NCBI GenBank assembly: GCA_015501585.1
Contig: JADNRY010000134.1
Coordinates: 62,001 to 126,000 of the forward strand
Length of the DNA: 64,000 nt
Source of the DNA: Rhodocollybia butyracea
Lineage: Eukaryota > Basidiomycota > Agaricomycetes > Agaricales > Omphalotaceae
Direction of reading: 5' to 3'
Shown: piece by piece, positions 1-11,459 of the stretch
Layout: each line of letters starts with the position of its first letter
How positions within the stretch are numbered: the stretch's first letter is position 1
Notes under the pieces: model-generated
Databases searched by the model: none
What the model saw: the letters and a program-made list of their open reading frames with translations, nothing else
What the model was told of the DNA's origin: nothing
Made by a program: the position numbers and the translations under genes

Positions 1-1327
<1,327 letters not shown>

Positions 1328-1988
1328 GGTGGTGGTAATTAGTGGGCAAATATCAATGAGCGCTTGTAGCTGTGGAGATCAGGCGTTTATTATTTACCGG
1401 CCCGTCGTCGGGGACGAGATGACTCCTCGGACGACTTGTTTTTGCATGTATCGCTTGCATGTAGAAGCATCGTAGGAAGAAACTGGAATAAGTCGTGGTG
1501 CCACTGTCAAGGCTTATCAATGTCCGTGGAGCGCTAACGTCGTTGTCATTGCGAATAGTGTACCGGAATGGCAGAATCCAGTAAATATCTGGGTGAGTGG
1601 CTCACATATCTTTGACCAGTATGAGTTTATTCAACGTTTAGGCAGTAAACGGTCACCTTATGGAGCACGATGCACATTGAGATCAGTAGATGCGGATTCT
1701 GCAAAGACTCTAATGCTCAACGTTCAACGTAATGTTCAGCCTCGGAGATCTTAGAATCTCTAACTCAAGTCTAACTCAGGATGATACTCGACATCACGGA
1801 TGGTCATGCAAAACCTTTTCTTCTTTTGAGAAATGCGCTCGATACCCATGGGACGGTCATGGATGTGGATGGGCAGGAGAGTGGGAATCTAAGGATACAT
1901 ACTTGACATTTAACAATGCTTTGCATAATAACAAACCAGTAACCGTCTTTTCCTTGGCTAACCCTTCCCTTCAATAATCTCGCATTCT
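1328..1988. other. Intergenic, no gene seen
   Basis: This is the 5' flank of the sirtuin and the 3' flank of the small secreted protein gene. Only short open frames without recognisable content occur on either strand. Confidence 0.6.
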
Positions 1989-2664
1989 CTAGGTTCGAGG
2001 CCGCTTGACTCTGGTACCCCAAACCTTTTTCCGGACGCTCTTGTAATTGTTCCTATAAATTCGCGTGAATCGAGGTGGTATCTTCGGGATGTGATCTCCC
2101 TCCTTGAGCACACTTAATGCCTTTTTTACATAGTCCATGCAGTTTCCCCCGACCTGCCTCGGCTTCTTGGTCATCTGAATCTCTACCAGCTGAGAGAAGA
2201 CATGATTCATCTCCTCCTTGGTTTCAAAGCTCGCTGTGCATCCAAGGTTTTCAAGTTTGGATGTCTTTTCGAGTCGGTACACAAATCCTATAGGTATCAG
2301 AGGCGACTCCTTTCCTAGAGGCTCATGGCTGGGAGCGTGTGCCATCTGAGCTCCAAAGCCATTTTTATGATCGATTATGAGCGACCAGTGTTCGGAAGGC
2401 GAACCCTTGCCCTCAATCCAGAGGTGAACTGGAACTTTGATAAGCTGGGCTCCTTACATTGACACGCTTCAGTCAATAAGTAAAAGGATGAGTAAACGAC
2501 ATACTGTGAGCTGGTTCTGAATCTGTCCTCCTCTCAAATGTTTGTCTCTTTTCAATGGTTCTTTCCAGTTCATTGTTGACAGGAATCAAAGGAGCGGAAA
2601 TAGTGGCGAGGAAGCTGGCTGAAAGACACCAGAAAGTGAGTAGAATTTGTATCGAGCCTGGCAT
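1989..2664 (-). CDS. Small secreted protein with LRAT/NlpC-like His...Cys arrangement
   Basis: Two exons, 2505-2664 and 1989-2452, with a 52-nt GT-AG intron; 207 residues. The N-terminus (MPGSIQILLTFWCLSASFLA) is a clear signal peptide. After splicing the chain contains EHWSLIIDHKNG with His75 and later GGNCMDYVKKAL with Cys158. His-Trp-x-hydrophobic near the start and Asn-Cys-x-x-hydrophobic near the end is the order of catalytic residues in circularly permuted NlpC/P60 (LRAT/HRASLS-type) domains. That assignment is my inference from two short motifs. The C-terminus is basic (RNNYKSVRKKVWG). No close family is recognised, so a lineage-specific secreted protein remains possible. Confidence 0.75.
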
Positions 2665-5500
2665 GATGGTGATTGGTTTGAGGTGTAGCTTGTGAAGTCG
2701 AGTCGAGTCGGAACATGTACGACTAGCAATCTGGCACCAGCCTCGCGTATTATATCACGAAAGGTACAAGTATGACTTGGTGATGGGTATTATTAGTAGA
2801 GGTCGAGCTGAAGATGGCATGAGTTAGCCATGAAGGAAGTCTACTGCGCAGAGGGCCTACCGAACCAGCACCAGCGAATTTTAGCCCAAACCTTTGCTAG
2901 GTATTTATTTATGTGTTTTTGCGATTGATCATCGATCATAGGGGACAGCCATAGACGCACATGGATGAGGGCCGAGGCGGGATGAGTGGCGGTACTTACT
3001 GGCGGCCCAGGGTAGCCTAAGGAAGGAAGGAAGGAAGGAAGTCAATTACTCGGCACGGTCCAAGATCTGAACGCCGGGGCAGCCGAAGCTCCCATGGTGC
3101 TTGTGCCGCACCATGGTCTTCGGGCTGACTGCCGTCAGACAGGGACGAGCTCGCAACTAGCTCTAAAACTGCTGCTGTAGATCCCTGGCTGGCGACAGCC
3201 ACCATTTACTTACAGTACAGGCATTGTACATACTTATTTACAATGTTATGCATTTATCATTTTATAAAATATCAAATATCTGTTTTTTGGAGGGGCATGA
3301 TTGCATTCGAAGAGTGCATGTTCAGAAATAGTTTGTAGAATCTGTATATGCGCTTCTCATCAGGTATTTGAAAAGGATCTCTGTACAAGTGAGGCTCGAG
3401 TCACTACAGCCAGGGAACAGTCCCCAGCAGTTTGAATGACACAAGTTATGGCCACAATCATTGTCAAGACTCATTATAGTAAGAACATGCTCAAGCTTGT
3501 AGCGCTTGTTATAGCTTTATCAGATTTCCCAAGTATTGTTCCATCAGTTGCATTGGTTAGGAATTCACTGGATGGGAGTTTTTAGTACTACTTATAAGGC
3601 TGACAACTTGCTAGGATTTTATATGTTAAATCCAGTGCAATCCTGTCATTTAATGCAGCTCCAACGTACTTATCAGGAGTGCGGTCCAGGAGGTATTGCC
3701 AGTGTAATCACTATGGTACCCTGAATCCATGCCAATCCATGCAAGATTTACTAGTACTTAGTTGTCTACTAAACTGAATTTGGGGGGATGCCTGTTTCTG
3801 TATGTAGACACCTTAACCGAGGTTTTGAATAGCCCCAACGGCCTACAAAAATGAGGACCAGTTGGACTCCGGCAAGGTTGTCTGTGTATGCCTTGTTATT
3901 GTTAGACTTTGAAGTGTCTAGCGCAACTTCACAGCTGCAAATTAGATGAGGATCGATATGTCCTGTGCATAGTTTGTGCATAGTATTATTTTAACTTTTG
4001 TCTTCATGAGCCAATCCTTGGACCTTGATCCTAGTATAAGTAGGATGCATACCGGGCTAGCTCTTTGGAGGGCGATGTTCATCAGTGGATAGGTGAGGCT
4101 GGTGAGCTTCAAGTTGTATAAGAAATATATAATGCTTATTTTGTGATGTTTTTCCGAAGTTAAGTTTCGGCTGAACATTTCCAATAGTCCACAAACTTGG
4201 TACTTAGATGATTAATATTTTATGCAACTGGAGTGGTAGAGTCAACTACCTGGTACATTATAATGGTATTGGTAGCGGCTTTCTCGTATATGGCAGTAGA
4301 ATTACTTTTGCTGGTGCAATGTGCCAATGTTAAAATCTGGATGTTGAGAATTTTGAAACGATAATTCAAGGAATTGCAAGATGTTCAGCCTGGAGTGTTG
4401 AGCAGGAGAGACCCAATGAGTCGACACTGGAATTTTCAGATGCACAGTTGGAACATCATGGACAACTTATGACCGTGAGGGCGGATTGGATTGGTTCAGA
4501 CGGAAAAGGTACGGAAGGCATGGGATGCCAGGCCGGATTTAACTATGAACCTGAGCCATGCAAACCGACAAAGGTAAGCTTAAACTGCATATCGAGTAGC
4601 GGGTGAAGTCTTTGCGATCGGTCAATCCAGCTCAGAGAGATAAAAGAGCGTCCACACGGCAGGTGTAGCGATATTTCGCGCAATGAATGTGGCGGTGCCG
4701 TTGTAATCGATCGATATCCGGATACCGCCGATAATCGATGGTAGGCGCGTGGGCGCGTGGGACGGAAATTTTCACGATGAATGCGAATGCGCATCGTTTA
4801 AGACAGCGTTTAAGACAGCGTTTATGGGCGAAATGAAGACGTGAATGAGTTGCTTTAATACAACCTTTTAGTACGAATTCGGTACTCAACTTTGATGTAT
4901 ATGTAAAGTGTTTTGTATCGTCTCAGATCGTCACTGAAGTGCGAAATTGAGAGTAATATATGCCTGTTTTACAGGACTCTATGTTTTATGGCTTTGCGTG
5001 GAACGCTAGGCCTATTTTGGGTGCTCTCAGAGCTATGATCGTACCGTTTTACTCGTTTATTGGGAGTATTAGCGTTGGGCGCTTATTTGATGGTGGTGGT
5101 ACCATCGGAGTTTATACATCACCAAAATGTCCAAAACAATATAACACTTTACATAGGTTTATAAAAGTCTGGAATAATTTTGTGGCATGATAACAAGATT
5201 ATCCTTTGATATTATAATGAGAAGGAGTTATCATGCTCATCATGATTCTGAGAAGGTATAACAGCCTTGTCACAATGATATGCATATTATAATGTGGTTA
5301 TCATACCCTTGTCACAATTATAACTGGTTATCATGCTGTTATCATGATCACAACTGATTATAAAGTACATATCATGGTGCTAGCTGAATGATCCAAAAAC
5401 TGAAGTGAAAAGGGCGAGAAAAAGTAAAAAAAGGGTCGGGAATGATTAGGTGAAGTTAAAAAAATTTGGCCCCTTTCCCTATATATTAAGCAAAAACATA
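2665..5500. other. Long gene-poor stretch
   Basis: About 2.8 kb with no supportable gene. It contains a GGAA microsatellite at 3021-3041, a short tandem repeat of about 12 nt (unit CGTTTAAGACAG) near 4795-4825, and AT-rich sequence. The open frames on both strands are short, overlap one another and show no conserved motif. Confidence 0.6.
3021..3041. repeat. (GGAA)n microsatellite
   Basis: Five tandem copies of GGAA plus one base, read directly. Confidence 0.9.
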
Positions 5501-5850
5501 GATCCTAACAAGCATGCTCTGGCGTAGTGGTAACGCGTCTCAAGTATATGGTCTAAGCGCTGTCTAAGCTTGAGGTCGCGGGTTCGAACCACGCCGGTAT
5601 CATTTACTTCCACTTGTGTTTGTGACCTTGCTGCTGCATTAAGAGTCGTAATACCCGATCTCTTTGTATTATTTTTGGCTTTTTAATTTTTCTTATTTTG
5701 CCCTGGCCATGATCAACCTCACCATGCATGATAACCCCTACCATGCATGATCATCTGAAGTCACTGTGACAGAAAATGATAACTCATGATGGGCATGATC
5801 AATGGGGGGGAGTAGCGTGTTAACTCAGGTATCATACCCTGCCATGAGTG
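5200..5850. repeat. Cluster of ATCATG/CATGAT palindromic words on both sides of a tRNA-like unit
   Basis: The words TTATCATG, ATCATGAT, CATGATCA and CATGCATGATAA recur many times at about 5228-5385 and again at 5706-5845, in both orientations, flanking the tRNA-like sequence at about 5517-5600. The density is well above neighbouring sequence by eye. It may be the body of a degenerate non-autonomous element. Confidence 0.5.
5517..5600 (+). other. tRNA-like sequence with Pol III A and B boxes (possible tRNA-derived SINE head or degenerate tRNA)
   Basis: The A box TGGCGTAGTGG and B box GGTTCGAACC match the internal Pol III promoter consensus with normal spacing for an intron-containing tRNA. 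CTCAAG and CTTGAG pair as an anticodon-arm-like stem around an intron-sized loop containing a direct repeat TCTAAG. The D arm pairs (GCG/CGC). The T stem has a mismatch, the acceptor stem is weak, and no confident anticodon can be assigned. It therefore looks like a tRNA pseudogene or a SINE head rather than a working tRNA. A T-rich stretch follows at about 5677-5700. Confidence 0.45.
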
Positions 5851-6700
5851 GTGGGGCTGATGCCAGATTCCAGAGAATATAATGAGTATATATTGTTTCA
5901 GACATTTTAGTGATGTGTGTCTGAACGAGCAGGAGCTAACTTTGGAGGCGAGCCACCTCAGCCAGAACCAGTATGTACTTGAGCCTCCTTCGCTCGTTTA
6001 GGGAACACTATGAGAGGGCCACAAAACAGCTCATTCCGCAGAACTTGGTTTTATGCATGAGTCGTATCAGTGAGGGTCATGTAACAAGCGGGCAAGTCTT
6101 TGGCGCTAAAGGAAAATTGCGAGTGTTACGATGTGGTTACGATGGCAGTTGCAGTGAGTAGCACTTGGCCCAGAGGGGTGGAGAAGGCCTGAAAAGATTC
6201 ACAATGAGCATCAAAATTGAGTCTTACTTCGAGGTCAAGAGAATAACACATACTAATAGAGCCACAACTTGAAGTATGTGGTACCAGCTGCAAGCAGACG
6301 GGTCACGGGGTTGGTGCCTTAGCAGAGGCGAACTTCAACCAGTGACCGGGCTCGACTGGAAGCCGGCGAAGTAACATTCGCCAACAGCAACGACCCACAA
6401 TCATTATGTTCGCCAACGTTTGAGTCAGAGCCTGTCAGAGGCTACCGGCCGGCCCAAGTGCGCGCGCCTATCATAATCGGCCGAGCCGACGGCGAGATGA
6501 GCAACATGGCCATGGAACAAGAAAACAGCTTTCATTGTCAACAGTCAAAGCGATTCCTTTGTTATTGTGTTTCGCGTGGAATTTTGCTTTGTTTCGCGGT
6601 AATACCTCATCTAATTTGGAATAATCAACATCGTTGGCCCTCCTTCCCTTTCACCAATTGTTTTGTCCTGGTCCAAGCTTCGTGGTCCTAGCTGGTCCAA
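5620..6700. other. Intergenic, upstream of the kinase gene
   Basis: No supportable gene. Apart from the palindromic words and the proximal promoter listed separately, only short random frames are present. Confidence 0.5.
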
Positions 6701-6702
6701 TT

Positions 6703-6708
6703 ACGCGT
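6703..6708 (+). promoter_or_regulatory. ACGCGT (MCB-type) element
   Basis: ACGCGT lies 7 nt before the TATA box and about 80 nt before the kinase ATG. In ascomycete yeasts this is the MBF site controlling G1/S genes. One copy can occur by chance, so the function is inferred. Confidence 0.35.
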
Positions 6709-6714
6709 CGCTGG

Positions 6715-6721
6715 TATAAAT
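6715..6721 (+). promoter_or_regulatory. TATA box of the kinase gene
   Basis: TATAAAT, 70 nt upstream of the ATG at 6785 and followed by a pyrimidine-rich leader. Confidence 0.6.
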
Positions 6722-6784
6722 ACCCCTCTATATCGTCCTACTAGCTCCCAAATCCCTCCCAAATCCACTGTTCTCTCTATTACC

Positions 6785-9372
6785 ATGAGCTCTCAACTTT
6801 CCGACGCGGATGGCGAACTCGAAGTCCAGACTCAGGAGATGACACAGAAAGTCAGCTCGCAGGAGCAAGAGAAAGACGACGAGTTCGACGAAAATCTCTG
6901 GGCCATGCTGGTGCCTATGACAAAGGAAATAAAGCAGATAGACTTGTTCAAGCCTAAGAGTTTATACCGCTTTGGTCGCAACTCGACGCACAACTCCATC
7001 GTCTTTCCAGGCTACAAAATCAGTTCGTAAACCTTTTCGGTACTATGTTTGTCGCGCTTCAACTTAATCGAATTTAGGCAACAAGCATGCCGAGATATGT
7101 TGGGACGGGCATTCATCGAAGGAATCAATCATCAAGCTCACGGATCTTTCAAGTAATGGCACATATGTGAGTCTGCCTTGCGTCGTAAACCGAACTGTCC
7201 ACTGACTTGTACCTCCACAGATTAACGGGTCGAAAGTGGGCAAAGGTCACTCAGCCATTTTGACGGACGGAGTCGAAGTCGCATTTGGTTCTACCACGAC
7301 CTCTCCCGCCAACCCACTCGAAGATTACCGTATGTATCCCTTCTCGCCCAAATGTTCTGTAATTAATCTTCTTTCCAGGATTTATCTTTCGACATGCTGC
7401 CAGTGGCAAAAGACCGAAAGATGGATTCTATGGCTTGTACGATACTAGCTATCAACTTGGGCGTGGCACCTTTGCATCTGTCATAAAATGCTTGGAACGA
7501 TCGACTGGTATTATGTGGGCCGCAAAACTATTCTCGAATCCCATCAACGTAGGCAGTAATAGTAATCTGGCTTCGAAAACGGACACGATGGTCTCTCGTG
7601 AAATCTCTATCCTGCAAAAACTCAGTCATCCGAATATCTGTTTCCTTAAGGATACTTTTATTTTGCCAGAAGGAAAACTGGGTGCGTCTGTTTTCAAATG
7701 CACGGTATATGCTGCAACATTCTAAACTGACATTCAGTTTTGGTTCTGGAACTCATCGAGGGTGGCGATCTACTAGAGTATATTCTCTCGAATGCTGGTG
7801 TCAGTAAGTCATTTTCTCGGTTGTGATTGTCAAATGCTACAGCGCTGAACGTCGTTTTTGCTAGGCGAAGAGATGACCCAACACATCATTTATCATCTAT
7901 GTTTAGCACTCTCCGTAAGTTTTCCTGACATGTGTGAGCCTTCTTTAATCTTCTTTCTCCACCTCCACATCAGTACGTCCACAGCCTTGGAATTGCTCAT
8001 CGTGATCTCAAGCCGGAGGTGAGTATGTACACTCATTTGAGTACTTTAGCTCACCATTGAACGTCTAGAACGTCCTCCTTACCAAGGATGATCCTCCTAA
8101 TGTCAAAGTTGCGGACTTCGGGCTCGCTAAGGCCACCGACAGCCAGACGATGTTGAAGGTTCGCATAAAACAAGTTTGATTATTGTTCGCTTCTGAAAAC
8201 AATTTAGACCATGTGTGGTACCCCCGCTTATCTCGCACCTGAGGTCGTTCAGCAAGCAAACATGGAGGGCTACGACAATTTAGTGGACAGCTGGAGCGTT
8301 GGTGTTATTGTTTTCTCGATGTAAGTTTTCAATAAACACACATCACCTGGCCATACTCAACCGCTTTGTTCCAGGATCACTAACGCTAGTCCCTTCGTGG
8401 AAGATGAAACTCAGCCCGATATTCGATTGAGAATTGCCACGCGCAAAGTCGACTGGAATATTCTCAAGGAAAAGACCTCTAATCAAGATCGTAAGTCGTA
8501 TCTCTTGTTCTTCAAATGCAGCTGCCCATCCTTGCTTTTGCAGTCATCGCCTTCATCGCGGCTCTACTAACGAACGACCCACAAGCGAGGATGACCTTAA
8601 CGGGCGCTCTCGAGCACCCTTGGCTTCAAGACTACGTTACCAGAACTGGACGTGACACTGAAGCTGACCGAAAACTTGGAAAGATGCGACCTTCAGAGCA
8701 GCCGGAATCGTCTGATTCTACTCCCGTACCTACAACGCCTGTCGCCAACGGTGAAGAGGACAAACAGCCCAGTTCTGCCGTCTTCTCTCGAGGTTTTGAA
8801 AACCTCGCCATCAACGACCACACCGTCGCCGGGCCTTCAAATACTGGTGCTTCTTCGGGAGGCAACGGCGATGTCCAGGATGCTAACATGGACGATGACT
8901 CCACTCCCCTCCTGCTTCTTCCCAAGCTCCGAAGCTTCAGTCTCAGAACTCTCGCGTCTTGCGTCGTCGCAGGGATGTGTTGGACGAAGCACAAGAAGGC
9001 GAAACGACACTTTCTCAACCATCTGCGGAGTTACTCTCTCAATTTGACCAGAAGCTCAATCGAATGGCTGCTGGCGCTCAGCCAAAGAAACCAACGGCGG
9101 GACCCAGCAATCCCAAGCGGCAGGGGAAAAGGGCACACGGAGATTTAAGCTCAGTGCCCGAGGGAGAGACGGCTAGTGGTAGTGGAGGAGCGAACGGCGA
9201 GAACGTAATAATGGACGTCGATTCTGACATGGCTGTTGATAGTGTTCGACCTACTCCATCGAAACGTCGCCGTGAGACCCCTACGACCGGTGCTCGGAAA
9301 CAAAAATCAACCAAACCAAAGAATACCGAACCGACTCCGGTTCGTCGATCCGGCCGCAACAAAACCACATAG
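6785..9372 (+). CDS. FHA-domain checkpoint kinase (Cds1/Chk2/Rad53-like), with one apparent 1-nt frameshift
   Basis: DNA-damage/replication checkpoint Ser/Thr kinase. Exons: 6785-7022, 7078-7166, 7221-7329, 7379-7681, 7738-7803, 7865-7914, 7974-8018, 8069-8158, 8208-8320, 8375-8490 and 8544-9372. A single N-terminal FHA domain has FGRN (63-66), SNKH (80-83) and SSNGT; one FHA is the Chk2/Cds1 layout, whereas Rad53 has two. The kinase has the glycine loop LGRGTFASV (about 172-180), the likely Lys195, HRDLKPEN (Asp296), DFG (316-318) and GTPAYLAPE. The tail carries basic NLS-like clusters (PSKRRR, RRSGR). The frame from exon 11 runs out after 8909; the real tail continues in another frame to the stop at 9372. 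One missing C in the C run 8906-8909 restores about 682 codons. No intron explains the shift. Confidence 0.93.
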
Positions 9373-9907
9373 ACATCTCGTTGAATATATAAATCCTATC
9401 TTTTTTCAATGCATCTTAACGTCACTCATGCCTATGTTCCGATTTGACACACTCTTTCTGTTCTCTATGTAAACTCTCCATCCTCTTCTTTAGCACGCTC
9501 ATTCCTATTCCTTATTCTCCACTTCGACGTGTCAAATATACTAATTCTACCATTTATCTACTGAGACGGTCAACATGGTTCCCTTAAACTAATGTTGTGA
9601 ATGGATGTTCCTGAGCTAGAGGATTACAGCGTAGAATTTCAGACGCGAACGCTCGCGAATCCCACCATCATGGGATTTGGGGACTGCAAGGTACACAAAT
9701 TTAAAATAAACAGGCGCTAGTACGCAATTATATTTATCCACGATATATCATAGCCGAAAGCATTAACGAAAGCGTCAGGAAAAAGCGGGAACAACACAGC
9801 AGAGCAGACTCTAATAAACAAGCAATACAGAATACCTAAGTCACTCCTTAAAATCCGAGTACCGTGACTGGGTATGGTCACCGACTACCAAGCATTTGAA
9901 CACAAGG
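9373..9907. other. Convergent 3' flank between kinase and regulator genes
   Basis: About 535 nt between two converging genes; AT-rich 3' sequence and no gene seen. Confidence 0.6.
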
Positions 9908-11354
9908 CTATAGACTAACATCACGAGTAGCCTTCTTCCTTCTCATTCCACGACGGCTTTCAGTTGGAAACACGCACTCACGCGATCGTCTTTGACATTG
10001 GCTATGAAAACACGATAATTAGTACTTCGTCTTCTTAGGACTGGAAGACGATGAACGAGGGAAAACACAAATGAACGCCAGCTCCTACAAAAACCCCAAG
10101 ATGAGAATCATTCGGTCCACTCACTTGCATATTTTTTCCGTCGTTCCAGCCATAGGAGGTCCACATGCAATCTAGTATTTACTACATTAGTTCTGAAGAT
10201 CGTTACAAACTAAGCTAGTAAACACACACCTTTCGCATACGACAAAAGTTGCAAGCCAGAGTTTGGGCCTTTTTCTTCTCAACTGGTCGCCGGTTTATTG
10301 GTAACGGACTGAGGCGCATGAGGCCTGGGGGTTCAGATTGTAGGCTTATATCTGCGCTGGATCGAGAACTTGGTGTGGCTAATGGAATCATCGAAGAACC
10401 ACTAGGCTGCCCTAGGCTTATCGGTTCGTCAGGTTGAAGCGACATTCTACTCGGAGACCCCGTAGGAGAGGGAACTGTTTATATTTGCGTTGAGCCAGAT
10501 TTTCGCTTGTACAACAGATGCTATCTTACCGATTATGGATTGAGGAAGGGAATAATTTGCTTCAGAGGAAGGGGGGGACAGGAAATCCATGGGAGGTTCA
10601 TGATTGCTGTTATACATCCTGGCCCCATTCACGGATGTACTAACATCGGATTGTGGGGAGGGCGGTAACGACAAACTGATAGGCTCCACTTTGGCGAGGT
10701 CGTGGGGCTCACCGATCAAGAACTATCAACAGAGCAATATTGATTACAAGGGATATATCTTGGAAAAACGACGATACTTACCTTGTCTGTGTACCGAAAT
10801 AGGTTGTTATCAATTTGTGCTGCGGATTCGCCACTATATAGGTTGATAGCAGCCATCAGCTCACTGCTGACCGTCGAAGATGCTTGTGTACTAGACAAAG
10901 AAAAAGTTGGGACGCTTTCGCCATCTATAAAATCGGATCCGTAAGGGGTAGACGGTGCGCAGTACTGTGTTCTATAGCCAAGATCATGACTGAGGTAGAA
11001 CGCAGTATCGCCAAAATATTCGCTGTTAGGGCTAGTTTGTGGTGTCCAGTGAACAGGGCGGGCTTGGGGAAATGTGGCATAGAAGATATCATCTTCCTCT
11101 TGTTTAGTCTGTGCAAGTAGTGATAAACTTGGAGAGGCCTCTAGTGTTTCTGAGTAATACTGTAGAAAAAATCAACATTGCACCAAGTGTGTAAGACTCT
11201 TTTTACTTGCCTGTGTTTGCCACCAGCTACACCCTGGTTGTGAAGCTTCGCGATCCCCCGGCTCAACATAAACCATCGACGAGAAATTCACATCTACAGG
11301 AGGAGCCTGAGCCCAATCATCCGGGAAGGTGTCTTCGTAGCGATAAAAGCTCAT
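9908..11354 (-). CDS. Zn(II)2Cys6 transcription factor with C-terminal DNA-binding domain
   Basis: Six exons (11211-11354, 10782-11159, 10530-10722, 10230-10474, 10125-10171, 9908-10001) give 366 residues. The cluster is split over the last three exons: ACNFCRMRKIAC, then GPPMAGTTEKI, then CNQCQRRSREC, that is C-x2-C-x6-C-x11-C-x2-C-x6-C, followed by a short basic end (RRGMRRKK). The zinc cluster sits at the extreme C-terminus instead of the N-terminus; the rest is Ser/Pro-rich low-complexity sequence likely to be activation or regulatory, and I see no fungal-TF middle homology domain. Intron 1 (11160-11210) begins GCAAGT, a GC-AG intron. A TATA-like box lies about 95 nt upstream. Targets are unknown. 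Confidence 0.9.
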
Positions 11355-11447
11355 AGTAGTGGATGGTAGTTGAAGAGGTGTTTACACAACTCAGCTCAAC
11401 ACGCGACTGGATGATCTGGCATTCGGAGAGAGGGCTAGAAGAGAGGT

Positions 11448-11455
11448 TTATAAAG
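11448..11455 (-). promoter_or_regulatory. TATA-like box of the Zn2Cys6 gene
   Basis: TTTATAAA on the minus strand about 95 nt upstream of the ATG at 11354. Confidence 0.45.
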
Positions 11456-11459
11456 AGTG

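Noticed and set aside
8516..9148. The longer single frame of the kinase tail as the true C-terminus
   Set aside because: After 8909 it becomes unlike a protein tail, while the other frame carries a coherent acidic/basic tail; taken as a frame break.
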